A DNA stretch of 31,749 nucleotides, from NCBI GenBank assembly GCA_000231825.2, contig JH720294.1, positions 1,960,500 through 1,992,248 on the forward strand, given 5' to 3'. This stretch comes from Tetrahymena elliotti 4EA (lineage: Eukaryota > Ciliophora > Oligohymenophorea > Hymenostomatida > Tetrahymenidae). The notes below the pieces were generated by a model. The model made no database searches. It saw only the letters and a list, made by a program, of their open reading frames with translations, and was not told where the DNA came from. Made by a program: the position numbers and the translations under genes. This document shows positions 11,220 through 24,419 of the stretch, in pieces; positions within the stretch are counted from its first letter, which is position 1, and each line of letters opens with the position of its first letter.

Positions 11220-14200
11220 ATGATAAAAACCTGTATTCTTTTGACATTATTTATTATTTAGAAATTGAATATTACATACGCCCAAGATTAATTACCTATC
11301 TAAATTCAGAATGATGTCCTTTTTATTAAGGTAAAGAAATTAAATTATCATTTTTCTTTAAATCTATTTTTAAATTTATGAAATTGAAGGAAAAAACATC
11401 CATAATTTATTAAGCTGCTTCAGATTCAATATACAGATATAGCATCTTAAATGCACAAGGATTAATAACAGCCACTTACTTACTAAATGGGCTTATAACT
11501 GTTAATTTAGATACGAGATATTTTATTGATGGAGTATATTTTTTACGCAATATCTAATCTTACTTTTTTTGTGTTTTAATAAAAAAGAACTTGATTTACT
11601 TGAATTATTATTAGAATTAATAATATCATACAATAGATTTAAATCTCATGATTTCAAATTAACAAGGTTATTTAAAGACTTTAAAATATCCAACCTTTGC
11701 TAAAAAATGTTCTTAATCCTCATTTATCATCTAAAAAATTGTAAACTTATGAATTTAATTTAACAGGGGTAAGAGACATTAAATATATAACAGTATATTT
11801 ACTAAATTTATTCATAATTTATTTAAAAATTTTCAAACTAAAAAAAATCAGAATAGGAAACACCCCACTTTTTAAATAAAGTTAATTAATAAATATTCAA
11901 TTTTTTTAAAAAATATATTTAAAAAGTAAGAAACATTCTATTATATTTGCTTTTATTCATATGATTTGTTTTTACTTTAAAATTCAGCATACTAAAATCT
12001 ATTTAATACTAATAACCCTATCTCTTTAACAGAAATGAGAAATGAATAAACACATATACTATCATATAGCGATCTCTACACAAATGGAACAGATTTTTAA
12101 CTTTAAATTTCTTTTTTATCACAAACACTAGACATATTATTAGTCAACGTAAAAATGAATTATTAACAATTTTTTAATTTAAATTTTAATAAAATATTGC
12201 TTTTATTAAATTATTAATTTATAGTAAAATTTAACTTAATTTTGAGGAAATATTAAAATTATTTTTTTAAATAGATGACACATAATTTATATTTAATTGA
12301 CGACTATCTTACTAAAATCTAAACAACAAATTAAATATTTAAAAATACCAAATAAGTAAAGCTAAATAATGCTAATAATATTGATAAACTTCTCATTTCT
12401 GATGTTATAGATTTTCTAAATGTAAATAATTCTTCATCTCATTCAAATATTTTGTCAATTGATTCCCAAACTCATATTTATTTCTTAAATTTTTCTGTTA
12501 GATATCTATAATATTTGCTTATGATTTTAGCTTGAAAAAATTTAGATACTTTAATGTCCTAGATTTGTCAGAATTATAATCTACTGGTACAACTTTACCG
12601 TTTATCAACTATAAAACATTCTTGCAATATAAAGTAATATTGAATCAACTAAATAAAAAATACATTTATTTTTAAATTTAAAAAAAAAGAATACCATTTT
12701 TATAGGTAATAACCAGTATACTATCACATATGTGGCTTCTACTAACAAAATTAATATTGCTTAGAATGCTGGTATATTCTCAAACCCTTACACTTTGCCA
12801 TATCACCATCTTGTTTACTATTCCTTTTCATATGTAGTTATTTTATTATCTTTCTTATTCGTCTAAGCTTATAATTAATTTAGTCTCTGACTTATCAGTT
12901 ATTCTCGGGATCAAATTAGTATTTGATTAATATTAATTAAGCTTTTAATTTTTGTGTACCAGGATGCTAAATTTGTTCATCAGCTACAACATGTGAAACA
13001 TGCTAACCTTCAATGTACTTAACTAATGATCAATTATGTGATTCTATATGCCCGCCTTAGTTTGTACCAGATATAAATAACACAAAATGTGTTTGTAGAC
13101 CTAACAGTACATTATAAAAGTAAAATTATTCAAGGAATAAATGAATTATTTTGAAAACCTTTACTTAACAAACTTTATCCTTTTTTATATGAATATAGTT
13201 CTAATTGTCCTTGCAATACAACATATTTTGATCTGAATGAAGATTGCTAAAATTGCCCATAATACTGTGATTCTTGTTCTTCAACAACTGTTTGCTTGAT
13301 TTGTCAAACAGGATATTTACTTACTGTTTAAGGAACTTGCACTTCTTCTTGCCCAAATACTTTTATTCCTGATTAAACAAATAAAAAATGCGTTTGCCCT
13401 GAAAATAGCTCTATTTCAAAGTAATTTTTAATTTAATCAACTTAAATTATTATTATTATCAACTATATGAAATTTTTAATTATTTAAATTAGTTTACAAT
13501 GCACTTGTAATATAGGATTTATTGATATTAATGGTGTATGTTAGTAATGTCCATCTAAATGTAACATATGTTAAAGCCAAACTGTATGTTCTTAATGTGA
13601 GAGTACCTTTTATTTAACCGTAGAAGAAACTTGTGTATCTTAGTGTCCTAAGACATTTATTGTTGATTAAAATTTAAGTAAATGTGTATGCGATGCAAAT
13701 AGAACTCAAAACTAGTAAATTTCAACAAATTTATAATTTCCAAATAATTCATTACTATTAAATTATTTAATTAAAGATTAGAATGTCCATGCAATCAATA
13801 TTATGTAGATATTGATGGTGTTTGCTAGTCATGCCCTTTAAATTGTATATAATGTTCTTCATAAACATAATGCACTGTTTGTGATAATAGTTACTTTTTA
13901 ACAGTTGACATGACTTGTGTCAGCGCTTGTCCTCTAACTTTTATTGTAAATTCAACTCAAAAAGCATGCATTTGTGATGTAAATAGAACATTAAAAAAGT
14001 AAAATTATAATTTAATTTTGAATAATAATTTAGTTTCTAATTTATTTAAAAGTAATTTATGTCCTTGTAATTAAACATTTATTGAAATAAATGGTGTCTG
14101 TGAGCAATTTCCTCAAAACTGTAACATATGGTAATCGTAAACAATTTGTTTAGAATGTTAAGTAGGATATTATTTGACAGTAGAAGGTGCTTGTGTTTAA

Positions 14201-16724
14201 TCTTGCCCTCAAAAATTTACAGTGGACAATATTAATAATAAATGTGTTTGCGATAAAAATAGAATCTTACAGAAGTAAATGCCTATATTTTTATCTAATT
14301 TAACTATGAAATTTAATTAAAATTAATACAATATAACTCTCATTAATATTAAATAAAATATAGCAATTAATGCCTCTGTAATAGTGAATTTGTTGAAATA
14401 AAGGATATTTGTTAACCATGTCCATCAAATTGTACTGCTTGTTCATCCTAAACCTCTTGCACATAATGTTAAAATGGATATTTTTTAACTATGGATTTAG
14501 TTTGTGTGTCTCAATGCCCTAGCACTTCTATTGTAGATTTAAAAAATAAAAAATGTGTTTGCTCTATAAATTAATCTTATTATAAGTAACTAAATTTTTT
14601 AGACTTAATTGTAGGAGGGAGGGATATTTTATTTAAAGTTATATTCTAAGAATAAAATTTTTGGAATAATCTGAAGTTTAAAAAAATTGTTCTAAATTTT
14701 TTCATAATTTTACCCTCTTTTATGATTTTTTATTCTCCTATATTAAGATTTTTAATGAATTATTTTTACACTATATTTTTAATAAAAAAAGTAATGAATG
14801 CATAACTTGTTAAGACGGATGCATAAAATGCACCAGCTCAACTAACTGCTTACTTTTTTTTAATTGTCCTGCTTAATTTTAATATGATTTCTAATAAAAA
14901 AAATGTGTATAATGCTTATGGGATGTTTTAGCTAAGAAATGTGTTAAAACTTGCACAAGTAATTAAATTTATGATTCAGTTCAATAACTCTGCTATTAGT
15001 GCTAATTCTATGAAGGAAATTGTGTAAGTTCGTGTCCCCTTGGTTTCTACTCTGAAATGAATTTTTAATGCTAATAATGTGATTAAAGTTGTAGAACCTG
15101 TGATGGGTATAAAAGCAATTAATGTAGAAGTTGTAACTTTCCTCTTTTTTTATAGGATGATCTGACTTGCTCTATATGTTCATAAGGGTAATTTTTAGAT
15201 CCATAAAAAAATATTTGCCTTTCATGTAGTTTTAGTTGTTTATCTTGCTATGGACCAAATCCAAATAACTGTTTGTCATGTAGATAAAACTAAGTTTTAT
15301 CAAAAGACACAAGTGAATGCTTAACATAATAATAAGCAGAAGACCAAATCCAAGAAATTCAAAAAATGAATTATTCAGATTGTAATTTTTTTTTCTCATA
15401 AAAAATAATATTAAAAAATCTTCTTTAAATTAGGTGATGAATCTAGTATGAATTGCTCAAAACTCTTTTCTTTATCTGAATCTATTTAAAAGATATTTTT
15501 AGCAGTTTTTGTTATTACAATAACTATTTTTTTCCTCTTTGTTATGGTTTCTGGATCAAATAATTTACTAGGCTGGTATTGTATTTAATTACTTTAGCTC
15601 ATAGGAAATCTAGCAATGAATGAAAATATGAACATCTTTTGGTTAAATATTGGATTTTTAAAAAATTATTAAGCATATAACTTATTCAATATAATAAATA
15701 ATAATTCATTCTAAAGTAATAATGATATGCAAGTTGATTTAAATAAATTTGGGATCGGTTTATAAATTTAGAAACTCTACTTTAATGTTATTCAAAATTG
15801 CTTTAGTTAAATAATAGCATTAGTAATCATCCTTTTTTTAATGCTAAAAGCTTATTTTTTGAAAGGTAAATCTGAAAATATTAAAAGACTCAATGAATAC
15901 ATAACATTGAATGGACTAATTAGATACTTTATGATAACATCTAATTTTATTTTGCTTTCTTGCTTTAATTCAATAAAATAAGAGAGATATTTTAATTAAG
16001 GGAATATTTACATTATTGGTGTTTTAAGTTTAGTTTACATTCCTATTTAGATTTTTTGCTTAATTCTCATTATTTCTAGAAGAGAAACTGTCCCTTAATC
16101 CATTTATGTGCTTTAATTAAACATACTTTAATACAGAACAATTTACAAGCTGTTTTGGTTTTTCTTTGAGATAAGAAAAGTTGGTTGTGTGCTTATAATC
16201 ATATTCTTAAATTAATATTAATTTAGTGGATTTTTATTAGCAGGAATTAGTTTTTTATTTTTACTTTATACTATTTTCTACAAGCCAGTAGAAACTAAAT
16301 AATAATTAATAGTTATCATCATATCAGAATCTTTCTTGGTAGTTCTTTTTATTATATTTGAGTTCATATTTAATAGATAAAAATTCAGAATAAATTAAAA
16401 ATAAGTCACTTATTTAGCCTTAAGTAAAGAAATATTTATAAGCAATCAATTTATTTAAACTTTTAAAAAAATAAAATAGGTTTTGTGGTGGTAGCAATGA
16501 TTCTCAACATTATATTTATAGTAATATTTTGTTTAAGCCTGTTTAAGTAATTGTAGAACTTTTAAAAAAATAAGAGAACCAAAAAAATATAAAAATTAAA
16601 TTAGCAACCTGTTATTCAATAATTTAAGGTTTTTAATACTTTTTCTGATTTAGAATTTGTCTTAAATACCTCTTTAAAAAATAGTAAAATTAAATGGAAA
16701 AAAACTCAAGTTAAAAAATTATGA
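11220..16724 (+). CDS. Gene C: fullest family member; signal peptide, beta units, five Cys modules, furin-like block, multipass membrane domain
   Basis: Exons 11220-11330, 11390-11533, 11588-11740, 11927-12148, 12275-12421, 12502-12633, 12690-12833, 12884-13119, 13199-13420, 13493-13714, 13777-13998, 14053-14274, 14364-14585, 14792-15381, 15434-16423, 16480-16724; 1407 residues. The start 'MIKTCILLTLFIIQKLNITYAQD' looks like a signal peptide. Exons 2-7 end in phase 0 and each begins with a short beta-like pattern such as 'IIYQAASDSIYRYS' or 'IIFAYDFSLKKFRY'. Exon 8 starts the Cys-rich stalk. Exons 9-13 are y, x, z, w and v modules, all 222 nt and phase 2. Exon 14 (590 nt) is a furin/growth-factor-receptor-like block with repeated CxxC, including 'CLWDVLAKKCV' and 'CLSCYGPNPNNCLSC'. 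The 990-nt exon plus last exon encode about eight or nine hydrophobic helices. It serves as the reference for the family. The w module lacks two of its cysteines. Function unknown; surface location is inferred. Confidence 0.9.
11741..11926. other. Expanded intron 3 of gene C with G-run/C-run pair
   Basis: 186 nt against 63-98 nt in B, D and E. Contains ggggt at 11766-11770 and accccac from 11862, complementary over five bases, flanking an AT-rich interior. The acceptor at 11926 is fixed by the paralogous exon 4 start ('ETFYYICFYS'). Probably an inserted foldback, but the arms are short. Confidence 0.35.
13199..14585 (+). repeat. Five 222-nt Cys-module exons of gene C (y, x, z, w, v)
   Basis: 13199-13420, 13493-13714, 13777-13998, 14053-14274 and 14364-14585. 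Every exon is exactly 222 nt, enters and leaves in phase 2, and encodes one 74-residue module with 12 Cys, except w, where two are replaced by Phe and Trp. Because the exons are symmetric in phase, gain or loss of any one leaves the frame intact. Confidence 0.92.
14586..14791. other. Expanded intron with foldback before furin-like exon, gene C
   Basis: 206-nt intron at the same site as the long introns of B, D and E. Has a taggagggaggga stretch near its 5' side and accctc / ctccta stretches near its 3' side that can pair with it (gaggg/ccctc, taggag/ctccta). The exact sequence differs from the other genes although the layout is the same. Confidence 0.45.
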
Positions 16725-17105
16725 TATTTCAATATTATGTAATAAAACATCAAAATATATTACAATATTAATAAAAGTATACTAATGAACATTAACAAAA
16801 AATTTATTTCAATAATAATAAAAAATTATTTATTTATAATCAAATTTTTTTATTATTGAGTATTTATTAATATAGTTAAAAATTCTTAAATTAGTTTTTC
16901 TTTATACCCTAAATCCTCATAAATTCTCACAGCATAAATTATCACCATATTTTCTGAACATTTACCTCACTTGAACTCAATTAAATAAATTGCTATTGGC
17001 TGACCACTTTTTAGAAATATTCATATTTTTATAATAGATATTTAATTAATATTTTACCATTTTTTTAAGGATTTAAAAAATATCTTCTTATGAAAAAAGA
17101 AAAAA

Positions 17106-17204
17106 ATGATTAAAAAAAACTACTTTCAAGTAAGCTTGCTCTTCATAATCATTTAATGGTTATTAATTAAGAGAAATCAAAAAATAGATTTTAATAAATC
17201 TTGA
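17106..17204 (+). pseudogene. Possible exon-1 relic in C-D spacer
   Basis: An A-rich leader is followed by an ATG whose frame reads 'MIKKNYFQVSLLFIIIQWLL' and stops at TGA 17202-17204 (32 residues). The MIK start and hydrophobic run match the style of exon 1 in genes B-E ('MIKTNIFWIVFAIQSIIAVS' in E), but the conserved 'LPIQI..DVLFIK' end and donor are absent. It could be a decayed start of a sixth family member or chance. Confidence 0.3.
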
Positions 17205-18911
17205 CTTATGTAGATTTTTATCTAGATGTAATTAATTTATATTTGATAAATTAGCATTTAATTTTTCAAATGAATGATTATATCACTTTTTTTACATATA
17301 TTACTTTTTTGAATTATTATTATAATTGATGTAACCAAATTTAATTAATCAGCTTCTCTTAAATCAAGAGGAAAGATTGGTGTTTTTTAATCATCAGTTA
17401 TTAAAATCACATATATCATCATTTATTTTAATTTGCGTATGTCTAAATTTAGTAAGCTGCATTCTAGTTTCTAGTAATCAAAAATATCTAAAAGAGTATT
17501 TGTTTTGTTTATGTTTCTTATTTAAAAAGCTTGCTTAACTAATAAAAAATATTTTATTTTGTTAATATTTTTAATTAATATTTTCTTATAACTGGATTTA
17601 AGAATTTTAGAATCAGTTAATTTTGTTGTAAATACTCATTTTTATTCTTAATTTTTCTCATGAATTTATTTACAAAATTAAAAAGGTGGTTCTGTCAATG
17701 CTCATAAAAGTAACTTTCTCTATTTAATTTGAAAAGATAGAAGAAACAAAATTGTCTAAACAGAAAATTACAAACAAAACAAGATAAATAAACAAAATAC
17801 TAAAGTTAAACATGAATCTTTACAAACTAAAATTTTTTCTACTAGTCCTCCTTGAATATATATAAGCAAAAAAAAGAAATAATTTAATATAAAAAATTGA
17901 GTTTATTTCATTTATTAATCATAAATGTTAACAAAATTTTTTATCATAAAATCTAATAAAATTATTTATATTTGATAAAAACTTAATTAATTGAAAGCTA
18001 TTTTAAAAAATGATAATTTATTACTTCATTTTCTTCTCTTTTTTATGTAATTATGGAGAAAGAATTATTAATATTTATCATGAAAAATATAAAAAATTTT
18101 AATTAAAAGTAATGAACAAAAAATATCTTAATAATGTGGTTTCAAGTTAATTGACATAAATTTTATATAAACTTAATTAGTTTAAAAGTTTATTTTTTAA
18201 AAATTATTCTTTTTTCTTTTTCAGAAGCTCTTTTTTAAGTAAATTGGAAGATTTCTTAACATTTCCAAATTCTTTTTGCTAAAAGAATGGGAAATTAAAG
18301 TAAAAAGTTGAGTGTATTTAGAAAGAATATTTTAATAATCAAGGAGTATTTCAATAATGAGGTTCTATTATGGAAAGATATGAATTTCTTAATTAATTAA
18401 AGTATTGATGGATAAAAACTATAAATTTTTTTTCTTGATTTCATGTAAATATCTCTTCTTATTTCTTAAAGGGTTTCGGAAAAGAATTAAAAAATACAAA
18501 TTAAAAATTGAATTAGAGATAATGTCTACATCATTGCAAGCAAATAAGACATCATAATTTAATATAAAAATAGTTCTAATTGATTGAGTTAGATATTAAG
18601 GTAATCAATTAATTAAATTCGTAGATGTTTACTCACAAATTAATTATTTGGTTATTTGAATAAAAGGTTTATGAAGTATCTATCTATGGTTAAAATCACT
18701 AGTTTTAAATTACCTTATATTTAATTTATGTTTTCAAAATTAAATTTTTTTTCTAAAAATTCAGGTAAATTTTACAATATAAAAAAATGATAATTTCTAT
18801 GGAAGCAAAGAGAGCGTTTTTTATAAAAAGTAAAATTTATCTGATAGAATTGATGAATTTCTTAATGAAATCCAATTTTGATTTACTTTTCTACATTTTT
18901 ATTATTTTGTT

Positions 18912-19097
18912 GATATATTTAGATTTTACCTTACTTGTTTCAAATTTGATTCTGAAAATAAATTAATTAATCTGTAAGGATCACAATTGCACATTGAAAT
19001 TGTAACAATACTCAAAAAATATAAAAGAATATTTATCAATTTGCATTCCTATTAATAACAAGGCACAGTAAACATTCTATTTATATTCACAGACTGA
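18912..19097 (+). pseudogene. Possible exon-4-like relic in C-D spacer
   Basis: The frame reads 'DIFRFYLTCFKFDSENKLIN' then 'LQGSQLHIEIVTILKKYKRI' and stops at TGA 19095-19097. The first part resembles exon 4 of gene D ('TYFYLCFEKTNLFLVQS') and gene B ('TYYSLCYDDNDTFVLQS'). It overlaps the shared 13-mer, which in this frame encodes part of 'YKRIF'. The same reading appears around the motif in the spacer before E. Short and eye-judged. Confidence 0.28.
19021..19033 (+). promoter_or_regulatory. Shared upstream motif, gene D copy
   Basis: ATAAAAGAATATT preceded by T, 446 bases before the gene D ATG; identical to the other three copies. Confidence 0.4.
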
Positions 19098-19466
19098 ATT
19101 CATCATCAATCCAATAAATACTTCTTATTTACAGTTAATTATTATTAAGAGAACAAACATCGAAATTTTTCATTAAAAAAATGATTTAAAATTTACTTTA
19201 TAAATTAAAAGAAAATTACACAAACAATTTTAAGCAAAAAATTTCACTTGAATTTTAAATAGTTGAAGAATCACTAAAAGAGGAAACAAAATTTTATTAA
19301 ATGGTAATCTCTCTTTCTTAGATAGCCAGCAAAAAGATATTGAGATAAGAAAAATCAGGTTGATCAACAAAATATTAACGCAAAATACATTTGTAAAGAA
19401 ATAATAATAATTATTAATTGATTAATTAATTGATTTTCAGATTTAATTTCAAATTGAAAAAACAAA

Positions 19467-22400
19467 ATGATAAAAGCACAATTTTTATTGATAATTTTTA
19501 CAATTAAATGCTTAATTGTAAATACACTAGATGTCCTGCCAATTTAAATAGAAAGAGATGTTCTTTTTATTAAAGTAAATAAACTTTAAAATGAAAGATA
19601 TTCATTTTTTAAGATATTTATTTTTAAGGAAAAAAGCTCAATCATATACTATTCTTTTGTTGATTAAAATTATAAATATAGTACTCTCAACACAGATGGA
19701 TTAATCACAAATACTTATTTGCTAAAAGGTCTTCTGCAATTCACAATTGATGCAAGATACTTTATTATTAATGTACAAATTTGTAATTAGAACAACCCTA
19801 CATAATATTTATTTTATTTAAATAAAAAGGATATAATTTACTTGAATACATTTTAAAGTCAGTAGTACCATACTATAGATACAAATCTAATGACTTCTGG
19901 ATAAACTGGGTATTTGTAAACTTTAACATATCCTCAAGCATATTATTCATGCAGTACATCTAATTTATAGATACAAGAAATAGTAAAAATCTCTAATTTA
20001 TTTGATAATCTTCATTCTTGATAAAAAAAAAATTAAATTTGAATCCTATTATTAGTATTAATTTTTAATTTATAAAAAAGGCTGGAACTTACTTCTATTT
20101 ATGCTTTGAGAAAACCAATCTCTTTTTGGTTCAAAGCTAAACATTTTTAGGATTATTCAATAGTTAAAATCAAGTTAAAGCTAACACTGGAATGAGAAAC
20201 GAATTTACTCATATCATCTTAGATAATTAGTTATATATGAATGGTGCTACTTATTAAAAATAGATTTCTTTCATAAATTCATATAATATAGTCTTGGTGA
20301 ATGTAATGTATTGAAAAAAACTTATTTTTTAATTATCATTCACCTCAAAAATTTTTTATTTAAATCTTGTCAGATTGCTTATGGTTACAAAAATATAAAT
20401 TAAGATTTCAATAAAAAATTTATTAATTAAAAGACTATCCACACTTATTAAAATCTGGCAAGCCTTTAAATATCTTTTATCTTTCTCAAAATTCAATAGA
20501 AGATATCAACTAATTAATACTAATTTATTAGATGAAATGGAGTTTATATCTAATTGAAGATTATTTGACTCTAGTAGAAACCACTAATAATGTATTTTAG
20601 GATATTCAATCAATTAAACTAAACAAACCTTTAAAAATTGATTAACTACTTATTTCTGATGTCATAGATTTTGATAATGTAAATTTTTTAGAATTTTATA
20701 AACCAATTAAATTATTTATTTAACATAAAATGAATGAATATTTAATTAAATATCTCTTTTTATAGATTTCAATTATTATTGCCTATGACTTTGGCTCGAA
20801 TACATATAGATGCTTTAATGTTTAAGATTTATCGGAATTATAGTTTACAGGAGGAACTTTACAATTTATTGACTACAAAACTTTTTTATAATATTCGGTA
20901 ATTATTTATCTATCAATTAAATAAATTTATTTTATTTTTTTGAATTAGAACATGATATTTATTGGCAAATATTAATATACAATAACATATGATGCTTCTG
21001 TTAACAAAGTTAATATTGTTAGAAGTCAGAACTAATTCATAAATTCTTACACTCTACCTTATAATCACCTTGTTTACTATGATTTTTAATATGTAAAGTA
21101 TACTCATTACAGAATTTTTATAAAAAATTATTTATTTAAATTAGTTTCTTACTTTTTAAGCATACTAAGGAACAAACTAGTACTTAATTAATATTTATTA
21201 AGCCTATAACTTTTGTATTTCTGGATGTCAAACTTGTTCATCAATTACAGTTTGTGATGCATGTACATCTCAACTCTACCTTTATAATCAATAGTGTGTA
21301 TAAACTTGTCCAAATTAGTTTGTTCCAGATACAACAAACAAATGTGCTTGCAGACCTAATAGTACACTCTAAAAGTAAAATTATTTAATATTTTTTTAAT
21401 AAAATTATTATGGTTTCTATTTATATTAATTTCAAATTCTTTTAATATGTGACCTTGATTTTAATAAATTAAAGTAATCTTTGTCCTTGTAATCCATCTT
21501 TTATAGATATTTCAGGTGTCTGCTAATCTTGTCCTTCTAATTGTAAGTAATGCTCTTCATAAACCTAGTGTTAAGTTTGTGATTAGAATTACTATTTAGC
21601 AGTTGATAAAACTTGTGTGGCTTCTTGCCCAACAACATTTGTAGCTGATGTTACTTAAACTTAATGTGTATGTGATACTAATAGAACATTAACTAAGTAA
21701 AATAAATATTAATTTTATTATTTCAAATAAATATTGATAATTTAATTAAAAAGCAATTCATGTCCTTGTAATTCAAATTATTTTGAAATAAATAATGTTT
21801 GCTAATTATGCCCTCAAAATTGTAATACCTGCTAATCCTTAACAGTTTGTAGTGTTTGCTAAATAGGATATTATTTGGCTATTGATGGTACTTGTACTTA
21901 GTCTTGTCCAAATACATTTATTGCAGACCCTACAAATACGAAATGCATTTGTGATATCAATAGAACCTTGAAAAAGTAAATTAGAATTTATAATTTATTT
22001 TTAAAAAATTAATTTATCTTATTTATTTATTTAATTAATTAAAACCTAGAAAAACATGTCCTTGTAACACAACATATATTGATATAGGAGGTACTTGTTA
22101 ATCATGTCCTTAAAATTGTGCTACTTGTTCGTCTTAAACATCATGTATTGATTGTAATTCTGGATTTTATTTAACCATTAATTAAACTTGTGTTTCTCAA
22201 TGTCCTAGTACTTTTGTTATTGACTAATAGTAAAAAAATTGTGTTTGTGCTGTCAATTAGTCTATTTACAAGTAATTAAAATTTATTTGAAAATTTTGTT
22301 AAATGGGAATTTTATTTCTAAAATTTATTTTAAAAAATAAAATAAATAAAAATTATTTTTAGCTTAAAATTTCCATTTTTTTTTATTTTATAAAAAAAAT

Positions 22401-24419
22401 AGCTCCCTTTAAAAATTCCCTAAAATAAAATTTAAATTAATAATAAAAAGAAATATTTTAAATTCATTTTTAATGAAAAAGTAATTAATGTATAACTTGT
22501 TAAGAAGGTTGCATTCAATGTACTAGTCCTACTAATTGTTAAGTATACTCTAACTGTCCAAATTAATTCCAATATGATTTCTAATTAAAAAAATGTGTAT
22601 AATGTTTATGGGATGTTTTAGCATAGAAATGTGTTGCTGCATGTACAAATGATTAAATTCATGATACAGCTAAATAGCTCTGTCAGTAATGTTAGTTTTA
22701 TAATGGAAATTGTTAAAACTCATGTCCAGTTGGTACTTATCCAGATAAAACTTTTAATTGTTAAAAATGTAGTTCTTAATGTAGAACTTGTAAAGGTCCT
22801 AATAACAATTAGTGTACTAGTTGTAACTTTCCCCTTTTTTTACAAGATGATATGAGTTGTTCTGTATGTTAGTAAGGACAATTCTTAGATCAAACAAAAA
22901 ATATTTGCCTTTCCTGTAGTATGAACTGCCTAAGCTGCTATGGGCCAAACTAAAGTAACTGTTAATCATGCAGATAAGACTTGATTTTATCAAAAGAAAC
23001 TAATGAATGTTTAACAAAATAATAAATCTAAGAAGAAATTTAAGAAAATTAAAAGATCTAATATTCAGAGTGTAAGTTTTTGATTTCCTTTCAACCAATA
23101 AATATTTTTATTACAATTTATTAATGCAGGTGATTAAACAAATATGAATTGCTCTTCACTATTCTCTTTATCTGAATTCGTTCAAAAAATATTTTTGGCA
23201 TTATTTATAACAACTTTGATAATTCTCTTTTTAGTTTTCATCTTTTCTAGCTCAAATAATTTACTTGGGTGGTACTGCATTTAAATATTTTAGCTAATAG
23301 GAAATCTTGCTCTGAATAAAAACATGAATATATTTTGGCTAAATTTAGGGTTTTTAAAGAACTACCTAGCATATAACTTATTCAATATATTAAATAATAA
23401 TTCATTTTAAGATCCGAAAGATATCCAAATAGATTTCAATAAATATGGAATAGGTTTATAAGTTTAAGAACTTTACATTAATGTCATATAAAATTGCTTT
23501 TATCAAATGATAGCTCTGATGATTGTTCTTTTTTTAATTCTAAAAACCTATTTTTTGAAACGTTAATTTGGATTTCTTTAGAGACTAAATGAATATATTG
23601 CATTCAATGGGCTGATTAGATACTTTATGATAACATCTAATTTTATATTTCTGAGTATCTTGAATTCAATAAAATAACAAAAGTATTTTAATTAAGGGAA
23701 TATATGTTTTGTTGGTGCTTTTAGCCTAATCTATGTTTCCATTTAAACTTATAGCTTAGCTGTTATTTTGAGTGAAAACTAAAGCAAGTCATAATCTATC
23801 TAAGTGCTTTAATTAAATTTACTTTAATATAAAAAAATATATTAGACTTTTTGGTGCTTTTTTGAAATAAGGAAAATAGGATGTGTACTTATTATTGTTT
23901 TCTTTAGTGATTTCTAATATAATGGATTTTTTCTATCAGGAATAAGTTTTCTCTTTTTGCTTTATATTATATTTTATAAGCCAACATAAACTAAAAAGTA
24001 ATCAATAGTAATAATTTTATCCGAATTTTTCTTGATATCTCTTTTCATTATATTTGAATTTATTTCAGGGAGAGAAAAATTCAATCTAAATGAATAATTT
24101 ACCACATATTTAGCACTATGTAATTTTCTAAAATTTATAAATCACCATATTAAGAATTATTTTAAAAACTAAACTAGGTTTTGTTATTGTAGCAGTGATT
24201 CTCAACATAATATTTATTCTATTATTTTGCCAAAGTCTTTATAAATAATTGATGAACTATTTTTAAAATAAGAAAATATAAAAAATCTAAAAGGGAAATT
24301 AATAACCTGTAGTTCAGTAATTTTAGATTTTTAATTCATTTAGTGATATTGAAACAGTCTTAGCTTCTTCTTTAGAAAATAGTAAAATAAAATGGTCAAA
24401 ATACCCTTCTAAAAAATGA
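19467..24419 (+). CDS. Gene D: Cys-rich repeat, furin-like, multipass membrane protein with three modules
   Basis: Exons 19467-19574, 19629-19772, 19830-19982, 20081-20302, 20532-20678, 20766-20897, 20949-21092, 21145-21374, 21475-21696, 21754-21975, 22050-22271, 22482-23071, 23130-24119, 24178-24419; 1255 residues. The signal peptide starts 'MIKAQFLLIIFTIKCLIVNT'. Exons 2-7 match the phase-0 beta units of B, C and E codon for codon in length, apart from B's longer exon 4. Exon 8 is the bridge ('CISGCQTCSSITVCDAC'). Exons 9-11 are z, w and v modules; y and x are absent. Exon 12 is the complete 590-nt furin-like block ('CLWDVLAQKCV', 'CLSCYGPNQSNCQSC'). The membrane exon is exactly 990 nt. Its 5' third is very close to gene E while a middle part ('FIFLSILNSI') is closer to gene B, suggesting a mosaic. 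The tail ends 'KIKWSKYPSKK'. Likely surface protein; function unknown. Confidence 0.9.
21475..22271 (+). repeat. Three 222-nt Cys-module exons of gene D (z, w, v)
   Basis: 21475-21696, 21754-21975 and 22050-22271, all 222 nt and phase 2, each with 12 Cys. Assigned to z, w and v because of their endings ('NRTLTK', 'NRTLKK', 'VNQSIYK') and order relative to gene C. Confidence 0.88.
22272..22481. other. Expanded intron with foldbacks before furin-like exon, gene D
   Basis: 210-nt intron. aaatgggaatttta (22301-22314) pairs with taaaatttccattt (22365-22378) with one mismatch; its core gggaatttt also pairs perfectly with aaaattccc (within 22411-22420). So one left arm has two possible partners. 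Confidence 0.55.

Larger units (their letters stand above)
16725..19466. other. Spacer between genes C and D
   Basis: The longest spacer (2.7 kb). Contains a short signal-peptide-like frame at 17106-17204, an exon-4-like stretch at 18912-19097 and the shared 13-mer at 19021-19033. Several frames stay free of TGA for over 200 codons, but that is expected by chance at this base composition. It may contain one decayed paralog; no intact gene could be built. Confidence 0.55.

Noticed and set aside
17300..18000. TGA-free frame of about 230 codons in the C-D spacer
   Set aside because: With only TGA as stop and very low G content, frames of this length are expected by chance several times in the spacers; no family motif was seen in it.
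18478..19250. TGA-free frame of about 250 codons upstream of gene D
   Set aside because: Same chance argument; the family-like text here lies in a different frame.
22631..22855. Plus-strand 74-codon frame rich in Val/Leu
   Set aside because: It is an out-of-frame reading of the gene D furin-like exon; the true frame carries the conserved CxxC series.
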